64,000 nt of DNA from Burkholderia singularis (GTDB taxonomy: Bacteria; Pseudomonadota; Gammaproteobacteria; Burkholderiales; Burkholderiaceae). This document shows positions 28,458 to 37,844 of this stretch, piece by piece; the first letter of the stretch is position 1; each line of letters starts with the position of its first letter. Below the pieces are notes generated by a model, which saw nothing but the letters and a program-made list of their open reading frames with translations, did no database searches and had not been told where the DNA came from. The stretch covers positions 46,448-110,447 of the forward strand of contig NZ_FXAN01000036.1 of assembly GCF_900176645.1 (NCBI RefSeq), read 5' to 3'. Position numbers and translations under genes: made by a program.

Positions 28458-30145
28458 ACGCACGAGAACCGAATTTCACCGAATCGCGCAGCGCACGGCT
28501 GCGCCGCATGCTCGTGAGCAGCGAACTCGAATTCCTGATGGAAGCGCATAACGGGCTGTCCGCGCGGATCGTTCGCGAGGCCGGCTTCAAGGGAATCTGG
28601 GCGTCGGGCCTCGCGATCTCCGCGCAGTTCGGCGTGCGCGACAACAACGAAGCAAGCTGGACGCAGGTCGTCGACGTGCTCGAATTCATGGCCGACGCGA
28701 GCGATCTGCCGATCCTGCTCGACGGCGACACCGGCTACGGCAACTTCAACAACGTGCGCCGGCTCGTGAAGAAGCTCGAGCAGCGCGGCATCGCCGGCGT
28801 GTGCATCGAAGACAAGCAGTTTCCGAAGACCAACAGCTTCATCGACGGCGAGCGCCAGCCGCTCGCCGAGATCGACGAGTTCTGCGGCAAGATCAAGGCC
28901 GGCAAGGATTCGCAGAGCGATCCGGATTTCTCGATCGTCGCGCGCGTCGAGGCGCTGATCGCCGGCTGGGGGATGGACGAGGCGCTGCGCCGCGCGAACG
29001 CCTATGCCGAAGCGGGCGCCGATGCGGTCCTGATTCACAGCAAGCTGTCGCGCCCCGACGAAATCCTGCAGTTCGCGCGCGAATGGAGCGGCCGCGCGCC
29101 GCTCGTGATCGTGCCGACCAAGTACTACAGCACGCCGACCGACGTGTTCCGCCAGGCGGGCATCAGCACCGTGATCTGGGCGAACCATCTGATCCGCGCG
29201 GCCGCGTCGGCGATGCAGGCCGTCGCGCGCGAGATCCACGAAAGCCAGACGCTGGTCAACGTCGAGGAGCGCGTCGCGAGCGTCAACGAAATTTTCCGGC
29301 TGCAGGACGCCGCCGAATACTCGGCCGCCGAGCGGATCTACCTGTCGTCGAGTTCGCGCGCGTCGAACGCGGCGATCGTGCTCGCAGCGAGCCGCGGCAA
29401 GGGGCTCGAGGCCGTCACCGAGGACAAGCCCAAGGTGATGCTGCCGGTGGCCGGCAAGCCGCTGTTGCGCTGGCTCGTCGATGGCTTCAAGAAGCAAGGC
29501 GTCAACGATATCACGGTGGTCGGCGGCTATCGCGCCGACGCGATCGACACGTCGGGCATCAAGCTCGTCGTCAACGAGCGGCACGCGCAGACGGGCGAAC
29601 TCGCATCGCTCGCGTGCGCGGCCGAGCACCTCACCGGCGACACCGTGATCTCGTATGGCGATCTGCTGTTCCGCAGCTACATCCTGCGCGACCTTGCGCA
29701 AAGCGATGCGCAGTTCAGCGTCGTCATCGATTCGTCGCAGACCCAGCCGTCGAACCAGAGCGTGCACGATTTCGCATTCTGTTCGAGCGCCGACGACCGC
29801 GGGCTGTTCGGGCAGAAGGTTTATCTGCGGCGCGTATCGAGCGACGTTCATGACGAAGGCGAGCCGCACGGCCGCTGGGTCGGTCTCATGAACGTGCGCG
29901 GCGCGGGCGTCGCACGGCTGAACGCGATGCTCGATACGCTGAAGGCGCGCGCCGATTTCAATTCTCTCGATTTGCCCGCGCTGCTGAATGCGCTGATCGA
30001 CGCCGGCGAACAAATCGAAGTGCAGTACGTGCACGGCCATTGGCGCGGCGTCAACGACCTCGACGATTTCCGCCGCGCCGGCGACTTCGCGCACGGCCAG
30101 ACGCCATACGCGGAGCAGGATGCGGGCAGCGGAGGCGCGCGATGA
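28454..30145 (+). CDS. Phosphoenolpyruvate mutase fused to a nucleotidyltransferase domain
   Basis: 563 residues. The N-terminal domain (about 15-290) is PEP mutase, which forms the C-P bond by turning PEP into phosphonopyruvate. It has DGDTGYGN (90-97) and the diagnostic signature [10 protein letters not shown] (119-128), which distinguishes mutases from isocitrate lyases. The C-terminal domain (about 305-550) is a PntC-like nucleotidyltransferase with [20 protein letters not shown] and GRWVGLMNV. Its usual LAAGxGxRL signature reads LAASRGKGL (310-318), so the loop Gly and Arg are replaced. PepM-PntC fusions with active cytidylyltransferase are known; this one may be weakened. Coupled to both neighbours by ATGA overlaps. 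Confidence 0.93.
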   Translation: MNAREPNFTESRSARLRRMLVSSELEFLMEAHNGLSARIVREAGFKGIWASGLAISAQFGVRDNNEASWTQVVDVLEFMADASDLPILLDGDTGYGNFNNVRRLVKKLEQRGIAGVCIEDKQFPKTNSFIDGERQPLAEIDEFCGKIKAGKDSQSDPDFSIVARVEALIAGWGMDEALRRANAYAEAGADAVLIHSKLSRPDEILQFAREWSGRAPLVIVPTKYYSTPTDVFRQAGISTVIWANHLIRAAASAMQAVAREIHESQTLVNVEERVASVNEIFRLQDAAEYSAAERIYLSSSSRASNAAIVLAASRGKGLEAVTEDKPKVMLPVAGKPLLRWLVDGFKKQGVNDITVVGGYRADAIDTSGIKLVVNERHAQTGELASLACAAEHLTGDTVISYGDLLFRSYILRDLAQSDAQFSVVIDSSQTQPSNQSVHDFAFCSSADDRGLFGQKVYLRRVSSDVHDEGEPHGRWVGLMNVRGAGVARLNAMLDTLKARADFNSLDLPALLNALIDAGEQIEVQYVHGHWRGVNDLDDFRRAGDFAHGQTPYAEQDAGSGGAR

Positions 30146-31455
30146 TCGAAGCCGCGCAATTCGTCGAAGCGGCACGCGCGCGCGGCTTCGACTGGTACGC
30201 GGGCGTGCCCTGCTCGTATCTCACGCCGTTCATCAATTACGTGCTGCAAGACCCGGCGCTGCATTACGTGTCGGCGGCCAACGAAGGCGACGCCGTGGCG
30301 CTCGTCGCCGGCGCGACGCTTGGCGGCCGGCGCGGTATCGCGATGATGCAGAACTCGGGGCTCGGCAACGCGGTGAGCCCCCTCACGTCATTGACATGGA
30401 CGTTCCGGCTGCCGCAATTGTTGATCGTCACGTGGCGCGGCCAGCCCGGTGTGCCCGATGAGCCGCAGCACGCGCTGATGGGGCCGATCACGCCCGCGAT
30501 GCTCGACACGATGGACATTCCGTGGGAGACGTTCCCGACCGAAGCCGATGCCATTGGCCCGGCGCTCGACCGCGCGATCGCGCATATGGATGCGACGGGC
30601 CGCCCTTACGCGCTGGTGATGCAGAAAGGCAGCGTCGCGCCATACAAGCTCGAGCGCGCGGCGATGCCCGCGCGACGCGCACATGTTGCGCCGCAGGTTG
30701 CGTCTGACGCGGACAGCGCGGACGTTTCGGCGGACGTTGCGCGGGGCATGGCCGACGCCGGCACCGCGAGTGTTTCGGACCGCACGCCGAACGCCGCCGC
30801 CGTGAACGTTCCAGGCAGCGCACCCCGCCCCGATGCCACCGCGAACCACGCGCCGCCCACCCGCCACGACGCGCTCGCGCACATCGTCACGCGCACGCCG
30901 GTCGAATCGACGGTCGTGCTCGCCTCGACGGGCTACTGCGGCCGCGAGTTGTACGCGCTCGACGATCGTCCGAACCAGCTCTACATGGTCGGCTCGATGG
31001 GCTGCGTGACGCCGTTTGCGCTCGGCCTCGCGCTCGCGCGGCCGGATCTGAAGGTCGTGGCGATCGACGGCGACGGTGCCGCGCTGATGCGCATGGGCGC
31101 GTTCGCAACGCTCGGCGCGTATGGTCCGTCGAACCTCGTCCATCTGCTGCTCGACAACGGCGCGCACGAATCGACGGGCGGCCAGGCGACGGTATCGCCG
31201 TATCTGTCGTTCGCCGGCATCGCGGCGGCGTGCGGATACGCGTCGGCACTCGACGGCGACGGCGCGCTGGACGTGCTCGGCGCAGCACTGGATGCCGCCC
31301 GCATGGGCGCGCGCGCCGATGTGCAAGACGGCGGCGCGCACTTCGCCTGCGTGAAGATCCGCGCCGGCGTGCCCGACGGTTTGCCTCGCCCGAGCGTCAC
31401 CCCTGTCGAAGTCAAAACGCGACTGATGCGCCACATTGGCGCAACGCATGCCTGA
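30142..31455 (+). CDS. Phosphonopyruvate decarboxylase
   Basis: A 437-residue ThDP enzyme that decarboxylates phosphonopyruvate to phosphonoacetaldehyde and so drives the unfavourable mutase step. Residues 1-180 form the PYR-type half, with E48 in [11 protein letters not shown]. The ThDP-binding half holds [14 protein letters not shown] (308-321) and [14 protein letters not shown]. The two halves are separated by about 60 residues rich in Ala, Asp, Pro and Thr (roughly 182-240), a linker absent from typical enzymes of about 380 residues. The start overlaps the pepM stop (ATGA). Confidence 0.93.
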   Translation: MIEAAQFVEAARARGFDWYAGVPCSYLTPFINYVLQDPALHYVSAANEGDAVALVAGATLGGRRGIAMMQNSGLGNAVSPLTSLTWTFRLPQLLIVTWRGQPGVPDEPQHALMGPITPAMLDTMDIPWETFPTEADAIGPALDRAIAHMDATGRPYALVMQKGSVAPYKLERAAMPARRAHVAPQVASDADSADVSADVARGMADAGTASVSDRTPNAAAVNVPGSAPRPDATANHAPPTRHDALAHIVTRTPVESTVVLASTGYCGRELYALDDRPNQLYMVGSMGCVTPFALGLALARPDLKVVAIDGDGAALMRMGAFATLGAYGPSNLVHLLLDNGAHESTGGQATVSPYLSFAGIAAACGYASALDGDGALDVLGAALDAARMGARADVQDGGAHFACVKIRAGVPDGLPRPSVTPVEVKTRLMRHIGATHA

Positions 31456-31468
31456 TCAGGAGAACCCA

Positions 31469-32536
31469 ATGCTTCTGCTGAACCCCGGCCCCGTGACGCT
31501 CAGCGAGCGTGTGCGCAATAGCCTGTTGCAGCCGGATCTATGCCATCGTGAAAGCGAATTTTTCGATCTGCAAGACGAGGCGCGCGCGCGGCTCGTCTCC
31601 GCGTATGGGCTCGATGCGGCCGAGTGGTCGGCCGTGCTGATGACCGGCTCCGGCACGGCCGCCGTGGAAAGCATGGTGGCCGCGCTCGTTCCCGAAAACG
31701 GCAAGCTGCTCGTGATCGAAAACGGCGTGTACGGAGGCCGGATCAAGCAGATCGCCGCGCAATACGGGATCGCGCATGACACCGTCGAGCATGACTGGAT
31801 GCAGGCGCCCGATCTCGAGCGCGTGAGCGCAGCACTCGACGCGGACCGCAGGATCACGCATGTCGCGGTGGTTCATCACGAAACCACCACGGGACGGCTC
31901 AACGATCTGGACGCGCTCGCCGCCCTGTGCCGGCCGCGCGGCGTGCGGCTGCTCGTCGATGGCGTCAGCAGCTTCGGCGCGGAAGCGATCAACTTCACGG
32001 GCGGCGACATCGACGCGGTCGCCGCAACCGCGAACAAATGCCTGCACGGCGTCCCCGGTGCGGCATTCGTGATAGTCAGCAAGCAAGCGCTCGCGCGCGC
32101 CGCGAGCCGCACGTACTACCTCGATCTCGGCCGGCTCGCACGGCTGCAGGAAGCACGCAACACGCCATTCACGCCATCCGTGCATGCGTACTACGCGCTC
32201 GTCGAGGCGTTGCGCGAGTTCGACGAAGCGGGCGGCTGGCGAGCGCGTCATGCACGCTATGCCGCGCTCGCGGAGCAAGTCAGCGCCGGGCTCGCCGCGC
32301 GCGCCATGCCGCTCGTGCTGCCGCCGGGCGCGTCGTCGGTCGTGCTGCGCGCATACCACTTGCCTACGGGTGTCACGTATGACGCGCTGCATGACGGGCT
32401 CAAGGCACGCGGCTTCGTGATTTATGCGGGCCAGGGCGGCTTGTCGAACGCGCTGTTCCGGGTCTCGACGATGGGCGCGATCGAGCCGGCGGACATCGAT
32501 CGGTTGCTCGACGGCTTTACGGCGCTCACGCGCTGA
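31469..32536 (+). CDS. phnW: 2-aminoethylphosphonate-pyruvate transaminase
   Basis: A 355-residue fold-type-I aminotransferase. MLLLNPGPVTLSERV at the start, MTGSGTAAVESMV, VHHETTTGRLND, DGVSSFGAE and the PLP lysine in ATANKCLHGVPG (K190) are the family landmarks. Here it should run in the biosynthetic direction, aminating phosphonoacetaldehyde to 2-AEP. I chose ATG 31469 rather than the upstream 31436 because AGGAG lies 9 nt ahead of it and the sequence fits the family start. Last gene of the operon; a strong hairpin follows. Confidence 0.93.
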   Translation: MLLLNPGPVTLSERVRNSLLQPDLCHRESEFFDLQDEARARLVSAYGLDAAEWSAVLMTGSGTAAVESMVAALVPENGKLLVIENGVYGGRIKQIAAQYGIAHDTVEHDWMQAPDLERVSAALDADRRITHVAVVHHETTTGRLNDLDALAALCRPRGVRLLVDGVSSFGAEAINFTGGDIDAVAATANKCLHGVPGAAFVIVSKQALARAASRTYYLDLGRLARLQEARNTPFTPSVHAYYALVEALREFDEAGGWRARHARYAALAEQVSAGLAARAMPLVLPPGASSVVLRAYHLPTGVTYDALHDGLKARGFVIYAGQGGLSNALFRVSTMGAIEPADIDRLLDGFTALTR

Positions 32537-33227
32537 CGCCCTCACCGATACGCCGACGCGCCGGCACAGCCCGGTGGCACGCACCACGGACGGCCGCCAC
32601 AAGGCGGCCGTCGCGTTTCGGATAGATTTGAATCAGCGATCCCCTACATCACCGGTTCGCTTGGAAAACAAGCAGACAGGATCTAACAATACGAATTGCG
32701 GGAAGATCGATAGGGATGGTAAACGGCGTCGTTTCTTTCAAACAGAACCGAACTTTATTGACGAAGCCGCTACGTCCGAATCCCGACGTAGCAGATTGAT
32801 TGTGCAGTACAGACGATAAAATCAAGAACAGCATGGAAATCTTTGTTGTCGAGGCAAAGAGAATACTGAGAGATCAATGCAAAACTAATTCGCCCGTCTT
32901 TCACGATTTTTTTGAACATCAGCACGAATGTTTATGCGTCACATATCATTATAAAATAATTATCCAACGACATCGACAATTTCCACAAAATTTCTCCTAA
33001 ATAAAAAATTCACAAATTATTTAAAAAATTAAAAATAAATCAACACACAATCACCTCACATACCTCCCACATTTAGGTAGTGCAAAAAAATAACTCAATC
33101 ATTTAATCTACAACCGGGGATTGACCAGAATTCATTACTCCATTTTTCATTAATTTCAATCATTATCGAAAATATTGAAAAATTTTCCTCCCCATAAACG
33201 AACCATCTCTCACTCAAAGGGATTTTT
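32537..33227. other. AT-rich stretch between the phosphonate operon and the orphan gene
   Basis: After the terminator at 32589-32620, the sequence becomes AT-rich from about 32650 to 33200, with runs of A and T and no convincing gene on either strand. The change in base composition continues into the gene at 33228. Confidence 0.5.
32589..32620 (+). terminator. Rho-independent-type terminator of the phosphonate operon
   Basis: A perfect 10-bp stem, GACGGCCGCC and GGCGGCCGTC, closes a 4-nt ACAA loop and is followed by GCGTTTCGG. The T tract is short, so termination may be partial. Confidence 0.6.
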
Positions 33228-33776
33228 ATGTCTATCCATACCGGCGTTCGCGACATTCCTGGTTTCAAATACCAAATCCAGGTAAATAACTCCCAAAACT
33301 ACGTCATCGCCTCAAAAAACAATCAAATTGTCGTCACATCCATCAACGATTCGCAAGCAACTCTGTACTGGTACTTCCTGCCGCTTCCGAGCACGGGTCA
33401 ATTCTATATTTTCCTCCAGGATGGCGATTTCAACTACGACTCTACAGACGGCATTGTCAGTAGCGGAAATTTCATTAATTACAACCCGCAAACACCAGAC
33501 GCCCCAGTCACTCTGGAGACGTACCCTGGAACCACTGCTTTTACATGGGTGACTGAGACCCCCCTTACCGGCAACGCCTATAATTGGGGATCCGCCCAAG
33601 GGAAAAGCACAACAGCGTGCATCACCACTACTAACGGCGGCCTTCTCCTGCCGACAGCATATAAAAATGACCATAATTCCAACAACCCTGCTGGCAGTGT
33701 TTCCGTGGATCACAGTAAATTTATTGCGACCACACAGGACTTCACCCAATGGCTCCTGAGCGGTTCAACAAATTAA
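33228..33776 (+). CDS. AT-rich orphan protein of unknown function, beta-rich
   Basis: A 182-residue protein rich in Asn, Thr, Ser, Gln and aromatic residues: YQIQVNNSQNYVIASKNNQ, LYWYFLPLPSTGQFYIFLQD, GNAYNWGSAQGKSTTACITT. No signal peptide or transmembrane segment is seen. AAAGGGA sits 9 nt before the ATG. Codon use favours A/T at third positions, unlike every neighbour, which suggests transfer. The alternating polar/aromatic pattern suggests an all-beta, possibly carbohydrate-binding fold, but I cannot name a family. It lies alone between AT-rich spacers. Confidence 0.65.
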   Translation: MSIHTGVRDIPGFKYQIQVNNSQNYVIASKNNQIVVTSINDSQATLYWYFLPLPSTGQFYIFLQDGDFNYDSTDGIVSSGNFINYNPQTPDAPVTLETYPGTTAFTWVTETPLTGNAYNWGSAQGKSTTACITTTNGGLLLPTAYKNDHNSNNPAGSVSVDHSKFIATTQDFTQWLLSGSTN

Positions 33777-34031
33777 ACCGACGTCAGAAAAACAAGATTT
33801 ATTGAATTAATTGTCATTTCAGGAAATTTTTATTTCTGCGCCCTATCATGAAAGCGATGGGTCATAAGTAAATATGCTCGTCACCCCCTCTCCGATCGGC
33901 TTTATGCTAGGGCGTATTCTCGAACCGAGTGTGAACTGTTCTGTCGTGCTCGAATGCAAAATTCGGCATCGCGCTCCCCAGTCCGGCCGCTACGACATGT
34001 TTCACTTTGACGGCCCGATACGCACGATCAA

Positions 34032-35045
34032 TCACAAACGCCTATCGCCCATCGGCTCCACCGTCACCCCCACCGTCAACACCTGATCCGCCCCGCCCCC
34101 GCGAATCACCCCGCGCAACGGCGTCACGTCCGCATAATCCCGCCCGATCGACAGCATCACGTAATCGTCGCCCGGCGCGCGATCGTTGGTCGGATCGAGT
34201 TGCAGCCAGCCGCCGTCCTCCGGCCACGCCGGATCGTAGACCTCCACCCAAGCGTGCGACGCATCCGCGCCAATCAGCCGCGGCTGTCCCGGCGGCGGCT
34301 GCGTCAGCAGATAGCCGCTCACATAGCGCGCCGCGAGCCCCAGCGAGCGTAACGCGCCGATCATCACGTGCGCGAAGTCCTGGCATACGCCCTTGCGTAG
34401 CGCGAGCGCATCGAGCGCGGTCGTGTTCACATCCGTACTGTTCGGCATATACGCGAAATCCGCGTGAATGCGTCGCATCAGTTCCCATGCCGCCTGCACG
34501 AGCGGGCGGCATGGGGTAAAACTCGCCGACGCATAGGCAGCCAGCGCCGGATCGCAAGTGACATGCGGCGACGAAAACACGAATTCGGTCGCCGGATCGT
34601 ATGGCCGTCCGGCGCGATATGTCAGCCGCTCGCGCACCGCCTCCCATGCGCTGGCGTGGCCGTCCCGCGGCGCGGCGATAGCAGGCGGCGGCTCGCCGCG
34701 CTTGCCCGCCGACCAAACCGGCGGCGTGATCCGCACGACGCTGCGACTGCGCACCAGCAGCGTCTCGTGCGGCTGGTTCAGCGCGAACGATGCACGTTCA
34801 TTGCCAAACGCGTCGACATCGATGAGCAGTCCTTCCGGGCGCGGGTCAATTTCGAGCGAAAACTCGAGCACACGCTGTCGTGGCGTATCGAGCGGCCGCA
34901 AGCGCGCCTGATGCTGCGCGGATTCGACACGCGCCGCATAGCAGTACTGCGTATCGTGCGTCACGCGCAGCAGCCTGCCGACAGGCGACTTGCGCGCGCG
35001 CGCGCGTGCGTCCACCTTCACATTCGATGGCGTGCTCATCCCCAT
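34032..35045 (-). CDS. Transglutaminase-like cysteine protease family protein
   Basis: A 337-residue protein with the proteobacterial transglutaminase N-domain (LLRVTHDTQYCYAARVESAQHQARLRP region) and a complete catalytic triad: C221 in KGVCQDFAH, H264 in DASHAWVEVY and D284 in LDPTND. The predicted activity is peptide hydrolysis or amide transfer. The frame allows ATG 35045 or ATG 35039; the latter overlaps the upstream gene stop as ATGA. It is the distal gene of the six-gene transglutaminase/ATP-grasp/alpha-E locus. Confidence 0.85.
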   Translation of the reverse strand: MGMSTPSNVKVDARARARKSPVGRLLRVTHDTQYCYAARVESAQHQARLRPLDTPRQRVLEFSLEIDPRPEGLLIDVDAFGNERASFALNQPHETLLVRSRSVVRITPPVWSAGKRGEPPPAIAAPRDGHASAWEAVRERLTYRAGRPYDPATEFVFSSPHVTCDPALAAYASASFTPCRPLVQAAWELMRRIHADFAYMPNSTDVNTTALDALALRKGVCQDFAHVMIGALRSLGLAARYVSGYLLTQPPPGQPRLIGADASHAWVEVYDPAWPEDGGWLQLDPTNDRAPGDDYVMLSIGRDYADVTPLRGVIRGGGADQVLTVGVTVEPMGDRRL

Positions 35046-37681
35046 AGCGACCTGCCCGCTTCCCGCACGTGACTGAAATAACGCTCACCGATCCGGTTCG
35101 ACAATTCCCACGTGGCCTTGCCGCATATCTGCAAACATTCGACAAGCGTCGCGTGACGGCCGTCGCCGTCCGTCTCGCACAATGCGCGCAGCGACCACTG
35201 AGATAAATCCGGCACGCCCTCGGAGAGCACCGCGAGTGCGTAGCCTTCGCCGCGTTCAACCTTCGACAGCCGGCCGCGCAGTTGCTGTGCGACCCATGCG
35301 AGCGAGCGCGGATTATCGGTGTCGAGCACGACGAGCGACAACAGCGGCGCAATGTCGAAGCAGCGCTGGAAACGCGAGCGGAACGTAATGACGCTGTCGA
35401 AGAGTTCAAGCGTAAGCTCGAAACCTTCATGCTTGTGGATCGCGCCATCTTCGAACGCGCGGGTCAGCACGCCGCATAGAAATTCGAGACGGTCGATCTG
35501 TCGGCCGATCGACAGCAAACGCCAGCCGTCGTCGCGCGTCATGTGATCGGTCTGTGCGCCGGTGATCGCCGACAGCAGCAAGCTCAAACGTTCGAGACGC
35601 TGCAATGCGTCGTTGCCGATCTGGTCCTCGGACTCGGCGTCCTCGCCGCCTTCGTCGAACAGTTGCGTTGCGTCGTCGATCAGCCGCCATTGCTCGCGCG
35701 ACAACCGCTCGCGAATCGCCGCCGCGGCGCCGCGCATGCCAAACACGCACGAGGCGATACCGGATGAGCGATCCGCGCGCGGCGTCAATGCCAATGCCAA
35801 TGCATGCTGGAACGCTCGCGGATCGTCGACGGCTGGCGGGACATCACCAGCGAGCAAACCGTTGTCGCGGCACAGCGTGTCGAGCAGATGCAGGTGCACG
35901 GGCGTCTCGACATCGTCCTCGCCGCGCAACCGCTCGAGCGCGCTGCGCGCCAGCCGTGTCAGGTTCGCCGCGCGCTCGGTGTAGCGGCCGAGCCAGAACA
36001 GATTCTCGGCCGCACGGCTCGCGATCGTTTGCGGCGCTTCCTGCAGATCATCCGGGCCGAGATGCGTTTGCAACAAAGTGGTCCGATCGATCGCATCCTC
36101 TGTCATGACCCAGGTATCGACACTGCTGCCGCCACGCGGCATCGGCGCATTGAACAATTCGTCGCGTGTACCGACGCGCGACAGCCCGCCCGGCAGCACG
36201 CGCCACGAACCCGCGCCGTCGGCGAGTGCGAACACGCGCAGCATCAGCGGCTTCGGCACGATCCGCGCGCCGCCATCGTCGACGCTCATACGCGCGGCCC
36301 AGGTCGGCGCCTGCGACAGCGGCAGATCGGACTGGACGGTGTAATGTGCGGGTTGCGCGGCAATCCGCGCGCGCCACTCGGCAAGTTGCGCGGAAGAAAG
36401 CCGCGAGCCGATCACCGGCTCGAAATGTCCGCCAGCCTGTACGCTCGCTGGAAACGTCGGCCTGACGATGCTGCGTGCGAGTTGCGGTAGCGCCTCTTCG
36501 CACGCGGCCTGTTCGCCGCACCACCACGACGGCACCGCAGGCAAGGATAAAATCTCGCCGAGCAGACTTTCAGCCAGGCGCGGCAGAAAACCTAGGAGTC
36601 CCGGCGATTCGAGAAAACCCGAGCCCGGCATGTTCGCGAGCAACACGTTGCCCGCACGCACCGCCTGCATCAGCCCAGGCACGCCGAGCAGCGAGTCGGG
36701 ACGCAATTCGAGCGGGTCGAGCCATTCGTCGTCGACGCGCCGTAAAATCCCGTGTACCGGCTCGAGTCCGCGCAGCGTCTTCAGATACACATGCTGGTCG
36801 CGCGCAGTCAAATCACCGCCCTCGACAAGCGTGAGTCCCAGATAGCGCGCGAGATAGGCATGTTCGAAATAGGTCGCCGCATGCGGGCCGGGCGTCAGCA
36901 ACACGATCCGCGAGTTCCTGCGCGCCGGGCTGAGTGCCTGCATGCTTTGCAACAGTGCGCGATAGCTCGCGGCGAGGCGCTGCACGCGCAAGCCGCGGAA
37001 CGCACGCGGAAACAGGCTCGACACAATCAGCCTGTTCTCGAGCAAATAGCCGAGCCCGGACGGCCCTTGAGTATGCTGCGCCATCATTCGCCACACGCCG
37101 TCCGGCCCGCGCGCGAGATCGAATGCGGCCACGTGCAGCCATCTACCGCCCGGCGCCCGCGCACCGCGCATCGCGCGCAGATAGCCGGGATGCCCGGTTA
37201 CGAGCGACGGCGGCAGCAGCCCGCGATGCAGAATCGTTTGTTCTCCGTAGATATCGGCAAGTATCGCATCGAGCAGACGCACGCGCTGCAACACACCGCG
37301 CTCGATCGCCGCCCAGTCATCTGACGTAATGATCAGCGGCAGCGGATCGAGCAACCACGGACGCACCGCGCCGCCGCCGGCCGCGCGCTCGTGCGGATGA
37401 TAGACGAGACCGTTTTCGCGCATCCGGCGCTGCAACGCATCGGCACGCCGATCGAGATCGGCGATGCCTGCACTGCCGAGTTGCATGAAGAATGCACGCC
37501 ACGCCGGCGCAAGCGCCGCGCTCGAGAATGCGGCCGCGCCGCCACGCAATTCGTCGTAGCGGCCGGTGATCGCGGGTGCGGCGAGCGCTGCGCCCAATTC
37601 GGCCGCGTCTTGCTGCGAACCCGTATCGAATAGCGTTTGCATCGCGTCGGCAGCCAGATCGTCGGAGGAAAGGGAAAACAC
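35036..37681 (-). CDS. Circularly permuted ATP-grasp protein fused to an alpha-E domain
   Basis: 881 residues. The N-terminal two thirds is a circularly permuted ATP-grasp (DUF404/DUF407 type) with VLLTPGPHAATYFEHAYLARYLG, LVEGGDLTARDQHVYLKTL, ANMPGSGFLESPGLLGFLP and LSRVGTRDELFN. The C-terminal third is an alpha-helical alpha-E (DUF403) domain beginning around ENLFWLGRYTERAANLTRLAR. The same two domains are also encoded as separate genes at 43304 and 42241. Iyer and colleagues predicted that such loci make or modify peptides through COOH-NH2 ligation; no substrate is known. The stop overlaps the transglutaminase start. Confidence 0.85.
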   Translation of the reverse strand: MFSLSSDDLAADAMQTLFDTGSQQDAAELGAALAAPAITGRYDELRGGAAAFSSAALAPAWRAFFMQLGSAGIADLDRRADALQRRMRENGLVYHPHERAAGGGAVRPWLLDPLPLIITSDDWAAIERGVLQRVRLLDAILADIYGEQTILHRGLLPPSLVTGHPGYLRAMRGARAPGGRWLHVAAFDLARGPDGVWRMMAQHTQGPSGLGYLLENRLIVSSLFPRAFRGLRVQRLAASYRALLQSMQALSPARRNSRIVLLTPGPHAATYFEHAYLARYLGLTLVEGGDLTARDQHVYLKTLRGLEPVHGILRRVDDEWLDPLELRPDSLLGVPGLMQAVRAGNVLLANMPGSGFLESPGLLGFLPRLAESLLGEILSLPAVPSWWCGEQAACEEALPQLARSIVRPTFPASVQAGGHFEPVIGSRLSSAQLAEWRARIAAQPAHYTVQSDLPLSQAPTWAARMSVDDGGARIVPKPLMLRVFALADGAGSWRVLPGGLSRVGTRDELFNAPMPRGGSSVDTWVMTEDAIDRTTLLQTHLGPDDLQEAPQTIASRAAENLFWLGRYTERAANLTRLARSALERLRGEDDVETPVHLHLLDTLCRDNGLLAGDVPPAVDDPRAFQHALALALTPRADRSSGIASCVFGMRGAAAAIRERLSREQWRLIDDATQLFDEGGEDAESEDQIGNDALQRLERLSLLLSAITGAQTDHMTRDDGWRLLSIGRQIDRLEFLCGVLTRAFEDGAIHKHEGFELTLELFDSVITFRSRFQRCFDIAPLLSLVVLDTDNPRSLAWVAQQLRGRLSKVERGEGYALAVLSEGVPDLSQWSLRALCETDGDGRHATLVECLQICGKATWELSNRIGERYFSHVREAGRSLWG

Positions 37682-37844
37682 GGTTCGATTCGTTTGGAAC
37701 TATGCGGCCCCGGCCATCGCCGCGCGGCGCAGACGGCCCACACGCGGGCCGCGCCGCTCGTTGATGTCGAATCCTAACATTGCCGCCGGATGCCGGCACT
37801 CGCGCATATCGCGCGCTCGGACGCCGCACCCGCGCCCGCCGCGC

